Assembly: GCF_014196455.1 (NCBI RefSeq)
Contig: NZ_JACIDS010000003.1
Location: 496,001-560,000 of the forward strand
Direction of reading: 5' to 3'
DNA length: 64,000 nucleotides
Source of the DNA: Kaistia hirudinis
Lineage (GTDB): Bacteria > Pseudomonadota > Alphaproteobacteria > Rhizobiales > Kaistiaceae
Positions 55,713 to 64,000 of this stretch are shown here, piece by piece. The notes beneath the pieces are model-generated. The model did not search any database. It was not told the DNA's origin and saw only the letters and a list, made by a program, of their open reading frames with translations. The number at the start of each line of letters is the position of its first letter. The first letter of the stretch is position 1. A program made the translations under genes and the position numbers.

Positions 55713-57272
55713 CTATTTCTTCTTTCCGGGCAAGCCCGGGAAACCACCACCACCAAGGCCGGGCAGCTTCGCCCCGCCGAGGCCGGGAATACCCTTGAGG
55801 CCCTGCGACAGGCCCTGCGACAGGCCCTGCGGCAATCCGGGCGGAAGTCCGCCGGCGCCGCCGCCCATCTGCTTGGCGAGCTTTTCGAGCTCGGCCGGGT
55901 CGATATTGGGCATGCCGCCCATCCCGCCGCCGCCGAGCGCGCCCATCATCTTGCCGAGCATGCCGCCGCCCTTCTGCTTGCCCATGGCCTTCATCATGTC
56001 GGCCATCTGGCGGTGCATCTTGAGCAGGCGGTTGACGTCCTCGACCTTGGTGCCGGAGCCCGAGGCGATGCGCTTCTTGCGGCTCGCCTTCAGCACGTCC
56101 GGATTGCGGCGCTCTTCCTTGGTCATTGAGCCGATGATCGCGACCTGGCGCTTGATCACCCTGTCGTCGAGATTGGCGCCTTCGAGCTGCTTCTTGATCT
56201 TGCCGACGCCCGGCATCATGCCGAGCATGCCCGACATGCCGCCGATCTTTTCCATCTGGCGGAGCTGCTGGGCGAGGTCGTCGAGGTCGAAGATGCCCTT
56301 GCGCATCTTCTCCGCGGCCTTCTTCGCCTGCTCCATGTCGATGTTCTGGGCCGCCTTCTCGACGAGCGAGACGATGTCGCCCATGCCGAGAATGCGGTTG
56401 GCGATGCGGCCGGGATGAAAATCCTCCAGCGCATCGGACTTCTCGCCCGTGCCGAGCAGCTTGATCGGCTTGCCGGTGACGGCGCGCATCGAGAGCGCGG
56501 CGCCGCCGCGGCCGTCGCCGTCGGTACGCGTCAGCACGATGCCGGTAATGCCGACGCGCTCATCGAACGAACGCGCGAGGTTGACGGCGTCCTGGCCGGT
56601 GAGGCTGTCGGCGACGAGCAGGATCTCGTGCGGCTTGGCGATAGCCTTGATGTCGGCCATCTCGACCATCAGCGGCTCGTCGATATGCGTGCGGCCGGCG
56701 GTGTCGAGGATGACGACGTCATAACCGCCGAGGCGAGCCGCCTGCAGCGCGCGCGTCGCGATGTCTGTCGGCGACTGGCCGGCAACGATGGGCAGGCTGT
56801 CGATGCCGTTCTGCTCGCCGAGCACGCGGAGCTGCTCCTGCGCCGCCGGGCGGCGCACGTCGAGCGAGGCGATCAGCACCTTGCGCTTGTCGCGCTCCTT
56901 GAGCCGGCGGGCGATCTTGGCGGTGGTGGTCGTCTTGCCCGAGCCCTGCAGGCCGACCATCATGATCGGCACGGGCGCAGGCGCGTTGAGGTCGATCGTC
57001 TCGGCCTCGGAGCCCAGCATCTCGACGAGCTGGTCGTGGACGATCTTGACGACCATCTGGCCCGGCGTGACCGAGCGGATGACTTCGGCGCCGACGGCGC
57101 GGCTGCGGACCTTGTCGGTGAAGGAGCGGACGACGTCGAGCGCTACGTCGGCCTCGATCAGCGCGCGGCGCACCTCGCGCATCGCCTCGTTGACATCGGC
57201 CTCGCTCAGCGCACCGCGCCGGGTGAGCTTGTCGAAAATGCCGGAAAGGCGTTCTGAGAGACTGTCGAACAT
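55713..57272 (-). CDS. ffh: Signal recognition particle protein Ffh
   Basis: A 519-residue SRP54 GTPase that binds signal peptides on nascent chains. NG domain: MFDSLSERLSGIFDKLTRRG, GLQGSGKTTTTAKIARRL, DTAGRTHIDEPLM and TRTDGDGRGGAAL. The methionine-rich M domain (about 325-440) holds the RNA-binding site RRNPDVLKASRKKRIASGSG. The last ~60 residues are an unusual Gly/Pro/Leu-rich tail with the direct repeat GLPQGLSQGLSQGLKG. The ATG at 57272 is the family start. Confidence 0.97.
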   Translation of the reverse strand: MFDSLSERLSGIFDKLTRRGALSEADVNEAMREVRRALIEADVALDVVRSFTDKVRSRAVGAEVIRSVTPGQMVVKIVHDQLVEMLGSEAETIDLNAPAPVPIMMVGLQGSGKTTTTAKIARRLKERDKRKVLIASLDVRRPAAQEQLRVLGEQNGIDSLPIVAGQSPTDIATRALQAARLGGYDVVILDTAGRTHIDEPLMVEMADIKAIAKPHEILLVADSLTGQDAVNLARSFDERVGITGIVLTRTDGDGRGGAALSMRAVTGKPIKLLGTGEKSDALEDFHPGRIANRILGMGDIVSLVEKAAQNIDMEQAKKAAEKMRKGIFDLDDLAQQLRQMEKIGGMSGMLGMMPGVGKIKKQLEGANLDDRVIKRQVAIIGSMTKEERRNPDVLKASRKKRIASGSGTKVEDVNRLLKMHRQMADMMKAMGKQKGGGMLGKMMGALGGGGMGGMPNIDPAELEKLAKQMGGGAGGLPPGLPQGLSQGLSQGLKGIPGLGGAKLPGLGGGGFPGLPGKKK

Positions 57273-57404
57273 CGGGCCCGCTTGCTTTGAGGGATCGCCA
57301 CCGTCATGCCAAATAGGTACGCCGCCCGCGGGCGCAACGCGCTGGCGGACGTTGACCTCCGGAATCTCGTTCCGGTCGGCAGCTCGGAGGTGACCTCTTC
57401 GCAG

Positions 57405-57443
57405 ATTTCCGCGGCTCTTAAGGAAAAACCGCGGAAATGTCAA
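57405..57443 (-). promoter_or_regulatory. Promoter with palindrome upstream of ffh
   Basis: Read leftward: a perfect TTGACA (57443-57438), 17 bases, then TAAGAG (57420-57415). Overlapping it is a ten-base inverted repeat ATTTCCGCGG/CCGCGGAAAT (57405-57414 and 57429-57438) with a 14-base loop. It could be an operator or the terminator hairpin of the small gene to the right. Confidence 0.5.
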
Positions 57444-57512
57444 TTGCGGCGCGCGCGGACGCCCGATCAGACGGCGCCGGTCCCGCCTATGCCGATGTCG
57501 CGCGCCATGGCT

Positions 57513-57836
57513 TCAGTAGCGCGAAATCGTGCCGCTGCGCGAGACCGTGCCGCCGTTGGGGCCGGTGGTCGAGCCGCCATAATTGATCGCGCCATTGCCG
57601 GTCGCATAGGCGGAGCCCTGGTGGTTCACGGTCCCGCCATTCGGTCCGGTCCAGCTGCTGCCGCGCTGGCAGCCGGCGCCATAGGCACACTTGCCGGACG
57701 CGCTGCCGGTATAGGTCCCACGCGCCGTGGTCACGCTGGAACTCCGCGTCCAGGCCGAGGCGGGTGCGGCGGTCATCGCCACGGCGGCGGCGGCGAAGGC
57801 TCCGGCGACGAGCAGTCTGGTGGTCGCATTCATCAT
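57513..57836 (-). CDS. Small secreted Gly/Thr/Asn-rich protein
   Basis: A 107-residue protein with a clear signal peptide (MMNATTRLLVAGAFAAAAVA to ASAW). The mature part is low in charge and built from repeats: GSSWTGPNGGTVNHQG, YATGNGAINYGGSTTGPNGG and TVSRSGTISRY, plus a Cys pair (CAYGAGC). No family function known to me; repeat proteins of this look are often annotated as hypothetical. AGGAG lies seven bases before the first of two ATGs. Between ffh and a divergent two-component system. Confidence 0.75.
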   Translation of the reverse strand: MMNATTRLLVAGAFAAAAVAMTAAPASAWTRSSSVTTARGTYTGSASGKCAYGAGCQRGSSWTGPNGGTVNHQGSAYATGNGAINYGGSTTGPNGGTVSRSGTISRY

Positions 57837-58010
57837 GGTGCTTCTCCTGGGGTCGAATTGTCGGGAGGCTGGGGTCTTGCTTCGACGCCCTGGAGGATGG
57901 CCGGCCGAGTTTGCGCCGGCTTTTCAGAAACGGCCCGCGATGTAATGTTTTGTAACGATGGCCTCGCGACGCGTTGCAGCGCGCGCGAAGAGGGCGCAGC
58001 TTCCCGCTCC

Positions 58011-58766
58011 ATGGAAGCCAGGGCGAACGAGACGGTGTCGGAGAGCATTGCGGCGCGGCAGCCGGTCCTGCTGGTCGTCGAGGACGATCGCGAGATCGGC
58101 GCGCTCTTGTCCGCCTTCCTGGGGCGCGAGGGTTTCCGCGTCGAGCTCGCCCCGTCGGGCGCGGCGATGGATGCGATGCTGCGCACGCTCCAGCCCGATG
58201 TCGTCATCCTCGATCTGATGCTGCCCGGGGAAGACGGGCTCTCGATCTGCCGCCGGCTGCGGGCGCGCAGCCGCATTCCGATCCTGATCCTCACCGCCAA
58301 GGACGACGACGTCGATCGGATCGTCGGGCTCGAACTCGGGGCCGACGATTATCTCGGCAAGCCGTTCAATCCGCGCGAATTGCTGGCCCGCATCCGCGCC
58401 ATCCTGCGCCGCATTGAGCCGGTCGCCGCCGCCGAGTCCGTGCCGCGCCGTCGCCATCGGTTCGGCGATTTCCTAATCGATATCGACATGCGTAGCCTCG
58501 AGATCGGCGGACGGCGGATCGCGCTCACCTCCGCTGAATTCGATCTCCTCGTCTGCTTCGTCGAGCATCCGCGCCGGGTCCTGTCCCGCGACCAGCTGCT
58601 CGACTGGACGCGCGGCCGCATGGCGGATCCCTTCGACCGGACGATCGACGTTTCCGTCAGCCGCCTGCGGCGCAAGCTCACCGACGCGAGCCCCGGCGCG
58701 GAGGGGCTGATCACCACGGTCCGCAATGGCGGCTATCTCTTCGCCGGCGAGCTGCGGGACGGCTGA
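58011..58766 (+). CDS. OmpR-family response regulator
   Basis: A 251-residue regulator. The receiver domain (about 17-130) has VVEDDREIG, the phosphorylated aspartate in VVILDLMLPGEDG and TAKDDDVDRIVGLELGADDY with KPFNPREL. The winged-helix DNA-binding domain follows (RIALTSAEFDLLVCFVEHP to NGGYLFAGEL). Start is uncertain between ATG 58011 and GTG 58035. It is followed after one base by the kinase gene. Resembles the OmpR/RstA subgroup. The stimulus is unknown. Confidence 0.93.
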   Translation: MEARANETVSESIAARQPVLLVVEDDREIGALLSAFLGREGFRVELAPSGAAMDAMLRTLQPDVVILDLMLPGEDGLSICRRLRARSRIPILILTAKDDDVDRIVGLELGADDYLGKPFNPRELLARIRAILRRIEPVAAAESVPRRRHRFGDFLIDIDMRSLEIGGRRIALTSAEFDLLVCFVEHPRRVLSRDQLLDWTRGRMADPFDRTIDVSVSRLRRKLTDASPGAEGLITTVRNGGYLFAGELRDG

Positions 58767-58767
58767 G

Positions 58768-60111
58768 ATGCTCCGTCTCAGCCTGGCCTGGCGCATCAGC
58801 CTCGTGCTCATCCTTGCGGTGATCGCCCTCCAGATCCTCTCCTCGGTCGCCTTCTTCGTCCGTCGCGACGCGGCCACGGAGGCCGGCTTCCGCGCGCCGC
58901 TGCCCGATCAGGTTGCGTCGCTCGCGACGCTCCTCGACGGCGCATCGGCGGAGCAGCAGCGTCTCGTGCTGCGCGCGCTGAACGGGCCGAGCTTCGATGC
59001 GAGCGTGAGCGAGGCGCCGGTGCCAATGGCCGAGGCGGGCAGTCGCATCGGCTGGCTGGAGGCCGCGATTCGTCGCAATCTGGCACCGGGCGACGGACGC
59101 GAAGTCGTCGCGCGGCGCTCCGGCCCTGCGCTCGAGGGCCAGCCCGTTCGCCGCGGCCTGCGCCGGCTGTTCATGCGCGATCCGATCGAGATCATCGTCG
59201 GTCTCGCAGGCAGGCGAAGCCTCGTCCTCCGTCCAGCCGACAGCCTCAATATCCGCCTGTTCGGCTTCCCCTCCGGTTTCGTCGCGAGCCTGGTCGGATT
59301 CGCGGTCGCGATCCTGGCCGGGCTCGCCATCCTGCGCGAGACGCGGCCGATCACCCGCCTCGCCGCGGCGGTCGAGCGCTTCGGCCAGGGTATGCAGGCC
59401 GAGGCGCTGCCCGAGACCGGGTCGCCCGAGACGCGGTCGCTCGTGCGTGCCTTCAACGCCATGCAGTCGCGCATTGCGGGCCTGGTCCAGGGCCGGACCT
59501 TCGTGGTCGCAGCCATCGCGCATGATCTGCGCACGCATCTGACGCGGCTGCGTCTGCGCGTCGCGATGCTGCCGGACGACGCGATGCGGGATCGCGCGGA
59601 GCGCGATGTCGAAGATATGCAGGCCCTGGTCGAGGAGGCGCTCGCCTATGCCAAGTCGACACGCAGCGCCGCGGCCCGGGCGCCGGTCGACCTCGTGGCG
59701 CTGGTCGATGACATCGCCCGCTCGCGCATCGAGGCCGGCGCGCCGGTCGTCTTCACGCCTCCGGCGGAGCCCATACAGGTCTTGGCGTCGCGGCTGGCGC
59801 TCGGCCGGGCGCTCGGCAATCTGATCGACAATGCCGTCGCCTATGGCGGGTCGGCGGAGCTGTCGATCGAAGCAGGGCGAGACGAGATCGGGATCTTTGT
59901 CGAGGATCGCGGTCCGGGCATCCCGGAGGCGGACCGCGAGCGCATCCTGGAGCCGTTCGAGCGGCTGGAGGCCTCGCGCGGACGCGACACGGGCGGCGCA
60001 GGGCTCGGCCTCGCCATCGTGCGCGAGATCGTCGACGCCCATGGCGGGCGGCTGGCGATCACCGCACGGCCGGGCGGCGGCTCCCGATTCGGCATCGTGC
60101 TGCCGGCCTGA
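58768..60111 (+). CDS. EnvZ/RstB-type sensor histidine kinase
   Basis: A 447-residue membrane kinase. It has two transmembrane helices (about 10-31 and 170-190) enclosing a ~135-residue periplasmic domain, then a HAMP linker (RPITRLAAAVERFGQG). The H-box VVAAIAHDLRTHLTRLRLRV carries the phosphorylated histidine. The ATPase domain shows LGNLIDNAVAYGG (N), DRGPGIPE (G1) and GAGLGLAIVREI (G2). Proline after the DLRT is replaced by histidine (RTHLTRL vs RTPLTRL), a small deviation. Co-transcribed with the regulator. Confidence 0.93.
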   Translation: MLRLSLAWRISLVLILAVIALQILSSVAFFVRRDAATEAGFRAPLPDQVASLATLLDGASAEQQRLVLRALNGPSFDASVSEAPVPMAEAGSRIGWLEAAIRRNLAPGDGREVVARRSGPALEGQPVRRGLRRLFMRDPIEIIVGLAGRRSLVLRPADSLNIRLFGFPSGFVASLVGFAVAILAGLAILRETRPITRLAAAVERFGQGMQAEALPETGSPETRSLVRAFNAMQSRIAGLVQGRTFVVAAIAHDLRTHLTRLRLRVAMLPDDAMRDRAERDVEDMQALVEEALAYAKSTRSAAARAPVDLVALVDDIARSRIEAGAPVVFTPPAEPIQVLASRLALGRALGNLIDNAVAYGGSAELSIEAGRDEIGIFVEDRGPGIPEADRERILEPFERLEASRGRDTGGAGLGLAIVREIVDAHGGRLAITARPGGGSRFGIVLPA

Positions 60112-60124
60112 GGCGCAAAAGCAA

Positions 60125-60146
60125 ACGGGCGCCGTGGGGCGCCCGT
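60125..60146. terminator. Bidirectional hairpin terminator
   Basis: Perfect nine-base stem ACGGGCGCC/GGCGCCCGT around GTGG between two convergent genes. Leftward it is followed by TTGCTTTTG; rightward only by CAAATTC. It probably serves the IalB-family gene and perhaps the kinase gene. Confidence 0.65.
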
Positions 60147-60180
60147 CAAATTCGTTGGCTGATCTCGGGATCAGTTCGGC

Positions 60181-60687
60181 CTAACGGCAGCTCTTGCCCA
60201 TCGCATCGAGCGAGGCCGAGATGCCGGAAAGCGAATAATTGTCGGTCGTGACCGTGCCGCGGCTCGACGTGCCGGACACCGACATGGCGTGGCCCTTCTT
60301 CATCGCCTCGATCATCGCGGTTTCCTCCGCGGCGTTCTCGATCCAGGCGCCATCCTCCTTGGTGAACATGGAGAATTTCTGCCCGTCGATGTCGACGGTG
60401 ACCTTCGAGCCGTCCTTGAAGCGGTAGCCGATGATCACCGACACCTCCGAGCGCACATTCTCGCTCGGCCGCGCCGTGATCATGAAATAGGCCGGGTCGC
60501 GGTTGGCCCCCTTGGGTTCCTGCGACTTGGGCTGCGAGGCGGCGTAGCAGACCTTCCCCTTCTTGTCCGCGTAGGCGTAGGCGCTCCAGTCCTTGAAGGT
60601 GCCGACGCGATTCGGGGTCTGAGCGTGCGCCACGCCGGCGAGGCCGCCGAGGAGAAGCGCCGTGGTCGCGATCCTGATTGCGTTCAT
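60181..60687 (-). CDS. Invasion-associated locus B (IalB) family protein
   Basis: A 168-residue exported protein with signal peptide (MNAIRIATTALLLGGLAGVA to HAQTP). IalB-family features are FKDWSAYAYADKKGKVCYAA, the central YFMITARP and DGQKFSMFTKEDGAWIE, and a C-terminal cysteine that may pair with the one in VCYAA. IalB was named for a Bartonella protein tied to erythrocyte entry; the wider family is found in free-living relatives and its role is unclear. Confidence 0.88.
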   Translation of the reverse strand: MNAIRIATTALLLGGLAGVAHAQTPNRVGTFKDWSAYAYADKKGKVCYAASQPKSQEPKGANRDPAYFMITARPSENVRSEVSVIIGYRFKDGSKVTVDIDGQKFSMFTKEDGAWIENAAEETAMIEAMKKGHAMSVSGTSSRGTVTTDNYSLSGISASLDAMGKSCR

Positions 60688-60874
60688 TATCCTCTCACCC
60701 AAGTTTCAAATCACCGGCGGCGAGGATACCACCAGCCTTCGGAACCAACTCAAATTGGCGGTGTCACATTAACATTCCGTGAACCAATCCGCCTGCGCGA
60801 AACGCCGCGCTCCCCCGAGCACGACGCAGGGAGTTCATGGGGCAAGAAAATGGCCCTAGAGGGGCAAACGTGCA

Positions 60875-61267
60875 TCAGGCTGCTTCGCTGCTGGCACGAT
60901 CGAGCGCGCGCCGGGCCGCCTCACGGTGAACCGGCTTCAAATGCGCGCCCAGCATGGTGACAGCCGTCATCAGCACGGTGGCGTCATCGGCGAAACCGAT
61001 GCCGACGAGAATGTCGGGAACCGCATCCACGGGCATGACGAAATAGGCGAGCGCGCCCATCAGCGTCGCGCGGACCCGAAACGGCGTGCTGGAATCCATC
61101 GCGCAGAAATAGGCGGCGACCACGTCTTCGGCGAAGGGAATGCGTCCCGCCGAACGGCGCAGGGTCTGCCAGAGACCGCGCTGTACGCGCTCGCTTTCGG
61201 CCACGAAATCATCGGGGCCGTGGATCTCGACGGGTTCTGCCTTCCTGCCGCGCTTCCAGCCGAACAT
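60875..61267 (-). CDS. YkvA/DUF1232 family small membrane protein
   Basis: A 130-residue protein with the DUF1232 core: LMGALAYFVMPVDAVPDILVG and IGFADDATVLMTAVTML, which forms one or two membrane segments. Function unknown in bacteria. Stands alone between the IalB-family and phaR genes. Confidence 0.88.
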   Translation of the reverse strand: MFGWKRGRKAEPVEIHGPDDFVAESERVQRGLWQTLRRSAGRIPFAEDVVAAYFCAMDSSTPFRVRATLMGALAYFVMPVDAVPDILVGIGFADDATVLMTAVTMLGAHLKPVHREAARRALDRASSEAA

Positions 61268-61389
61268 CGTTCATCACCTCCAGGCGCTCGATAGAGCTGC
61301 CTGGAAAGAAATGGGAAGCGTGGCGGCGCGCTGCAATGGCGATCGGCACGACAGGCGCCGCGCCGCTCGCAAAGCGAGGCCAGGAGCGG

Positions 61390-61992
61390 TCAGGACTTCC
61401 CGGCCAGCGCGTCGATCTTCTTCTGCATCTCCTCGAGCTGGCGCTTCAGCGTGTCGAACTCGCCGTCGGCCTTGCCCTCGCTGCGCGTCTCCGCCTTGGG
61501 CTCAGTGCGCGGCCGCTCCTGCGTGCTCGGCTCGGGCCGGCCGCCGCTGAACGGCAGGAACATGCGCATTGCCTGCTCGAACATCTCCGTATTGCGACGC
61601 ACCGTCTCCTCGATCGCGGTGAAGGCGCTCGGGCCGAAGGCATTCGCCATCTGGCCGCGAAGCTTGTCGGAGTCGCGCGTCAGGCTGTCGATGGAGAAAT
61701 CGAGATAGGTCGGCACCAGATTCTGCATCGAGTCGCCATAGAAGCGGATCAGCTGGCGCAGGAAGGTGATCGGCAGAAGGTTCTGCCCCTTGTTCTCCTG
61801 CTCGAAGATGATCTGCGTGAGGACCGACCGCGTGATGTCATCGCCCGACTTCGCGTCATAGACGACAAAATCTTCGCCGGACTTCACCATGGATGCGAGG
61901 TCCTCCAGCGTCACATAGGTGGAGGTACCGGTATTGTAGAGCCGCCGATTGGCGTATTTCTTGATCGTCGTCGGTTCTTGATCCTTGGCCAT
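61390..61992 (-). CDS. phaR: Polyhydroxyalkanoate synthesis repressor PhaR
   Basis: A 200-residue regulator that binds both DNA and polyhydroxybutyrate granules, shutting down granule-protein genes until polymer accumulates. The DNA-binding domain KKYANRRLYNTGTSTYVTLE is followed by DFVVYDAKSGDDITRSVLTQ and IIFEQENKGQNLLPITFLRQ; the C-terminus (160-200) is a coiled coil. It is divergent from phaA, with palindromes between (see below). Confidence 0.96.
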   Translation of the reverse strand: MAKDQEPTTIKKYANRRLYNTGTSTYVTLEDLASMVKSGEDFVVYDAKSGDDITRSVLTQIIFEQENKGQNLLPITFLRQLIRFYGDSMQNLVPTYLDFSIDSLTRDSDKLRGQMANAFGPSAFTAIEETVRRNTEMFEQAMRMFLPFSGGRPEPSTQERPRTEPKAETRSEGKADGEFDTLKRQLEEMQKKIDALAGKS

Positions 61993-62123
61993 ACCCGCTC
62001 CCTGAGTGCCAATGGACATATACCGCCGGTTGCGTCGGGCGCGCCAGAAGCGCGCGAGCGCCAGGACCGGCTCTTCCTCTCCTTTTGTCACGATAGGTGC
62101 TTTTGACAGCAGCCGCCATCCTT

Positions 62124-62176
62124 TTGTGCGGCGCATTGCTGCACTCTTGCTGCGCAAACGCTGCGACGCAGCACAA
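62124..62176. promoter_or_regulatory. Candidate PhaR operator (TGC-rich palindromes)
   Basis: Between phaR and phaA lie nested TGC-rich inverted repeats: TTGTGC...GCACAA at the ends (62124-62129 and 62171-62176), TTGCTGCGCAA at 62147-62157, and the perfect GCTGCGACGCAGC at 62160-62172. PhaR is known to bind TGC-rich sites. They sit about 40 bases upstream of a TTGACA (62216) for phaA. Confidence 0.55.
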
Positions 62177-62215
62177 GAGAGAGGCACGGGCGCTGCCGGG
62201 CGCTGCCGCCTCTGG

Positions 62216-62244
62216 TTGACAGCGGGGACGGCGCGGTCTTCTCT
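62216..62244 (+). promoter_or_regulatory. Candidate phaA promoter
   Basis: TTGACA at 62216-62221 with a 17-base spacer and a weak -10 (TTCTCT, 62239-62244), ending 32 bases before the phaA ATG. The -35 is exact; the -10 is poor. Confidence 0.4.
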
Positions 62245-62276
62245 CGCTCGAGGGATCTCCAAACAAGGATTACGCC

Positions 62277-63458
<1,182 letters not shown>

Positions 63459-63534
63459 GCCGGCCGCTGGCCAGACTTTGTCGTGAGGCGGCCGGATTGA
63501 ACCGGCCCCTCCTTTCCAGGGAGCAGGGAGAACT

Positions 63535-64000
63535 ATGGCACGCGTAGCCCTCGTCACCGGCGGTACCCGCGGCATCGGCGCCGCCATCGCCATCGGCCTC
63601 AAATCGGCCGGCCATACCGTGGCCGCGACCTATCACGGCAATGTGGAGAAGGCCGAGGCCTTCAAGGCCGAGACCGGGATCGAGACGTTCAAATGGGACG
63701 TCGCCGATCACGAGGCCTGCGTGAAGGGCATTGCCGAGGTCGAGGCGGCGCTGGGACCGGTCGACATCCTCGTCAACAATGCCGGCATCACCCGTGACGG
63801 CTGGTTCCACAAGATGGACCATGACGCCTGGATCAGCGTCATCAACACCAATCTCGGCTCGATGTTCGCTATGACCCGTCCGGTGATCGACGGCATGCGC
63901 GAGCGCGGCTTCGGCCGCATCGTCAACATCTCGTCGATCAACGGCCAGAAGGGCCAGCTTGGCCAGGTCAATTATTCCGCCGCCAAGGCCGGCGTGATCG
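63535..64000 (+). CDS. phaB: Acetoacetyl-CoA reductase PhaB (partial)
   Basis: A short-chain dehydrogenase cut by the right edge; 155 residues are visible. It has RVALVTGGTRGIGAAIAIGL (NADPH-binding glycine motif), VDILVNNAGITRDGWFHKMD, and the catalytic serine/tyrosine/lysine in RIVNISSINGQKGQLGQVNY-S-AAK. It reduces acetoacetyl-CoA to (R)-3-hydroxybutyryl-CoA for polymer synthesis. GGGAG precedes the ATG. Confidence 0.96.
   Translation, partial: MARVALVTGGTRGIGAAIAIGLKSAGHTVAATYHGNVEKAEAFKAETGIETFKWDVADHEACVKGIAEVEAALGPVDILVNNAGITRDGWFHKMDHDAWISVINTNLGSMFAMTRPVIDGMRERGFGRIVNISSINGQKGQLGQVNYSAAKAGVI

Overview
The window is GC-rich chromosomal DNA from an alphaproteobacterium, most likely Hyphomicrobiales (Rhizobiales). 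The evidence is the gene orders: rplU-rpmA-GNAT-obg-proB-proA-nadD-rsfS-rlmH-envC-ctpA-rppH, a separate F1-ATPase operon atpHAGDC without the F0 genes, ffh-rpsP-rimM-trmD, phaR divergent from phaAB, and a ureDABCEFG-type urease operon. Genus cannot be fixed by reading alone. Most of the window is core genome. The left 12 kb is accessory.

Positions 1-10.7 kb hold one long leftward gene run. It encodes two proteins resembling the sulfinate desulfinase DszB, three flavin-dependent monooxygenases of the DszC/SfnB type, a complete ribose-type ABC importer, and the start of a BMP/PnrA-type binding protein that runs off the left edge. Both DszB-like proteins keep the Cys/His/Arg triad known from DszB. 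No DszA-type enzyme or flavin reductase is visible. I read this as an undescribed organosulfur uptake and desulfurisation cluster. Positions 10.8-11.9 kb hold mobile debris: a frameshifted RHS/YD-repeat fragment, the N-terminal stub of a tyrosine integrase, and tRNA-Arg(CCU) in the usual attachment-site geometry. The sulfur cluster may therefore sit on an old genomic island.

From 12 to 19.5 kb are a thermonuclease-like protein and an M48 lipoprotein protease, a 780-base gene-free stretch with GC-rich hairpin repeats, ilvD, a TerC membrane protein and an M20 amidohydrolase. From 19.6 to 25.7 kb lies the leftward urease operon ureD-A-(DUF1272)-B-C-(DUF29)-E-F-G. Divergent from it are a D-Ala-D-Ala carboxypeptidase and an overlapping His-rich COG0523 GTPase. 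Then follow a DUF1223 exported protein, aconitase, ccmAB (cytochrome c haem export, without ccmC) and the large bifunctional putA.

From 37.5 to 42.6 kb runs the rightward atpHAGDC operon. Facing it is a long leftward block: rplU, rpmA, two acetyltransferases, obg, proB, proA, nadD, rsfS, rlmH, envC-like, ctpA, a truncated remnant of the usual polysaccharide deacetylase, and rppH. From 54 to 57.3 kb are ffh-rpsP-rimM-trmD (leftward), then a small secreted protein, an OmpR/EnvZ-type two-component pair, an IalB-family protein and a YkvA-family protein. The right end is the polyhydroxybutyrate locus: phaR leftward, phaA and the start of phaB rightward, with TGC-rich palindromes between them that look like PhaR operators.
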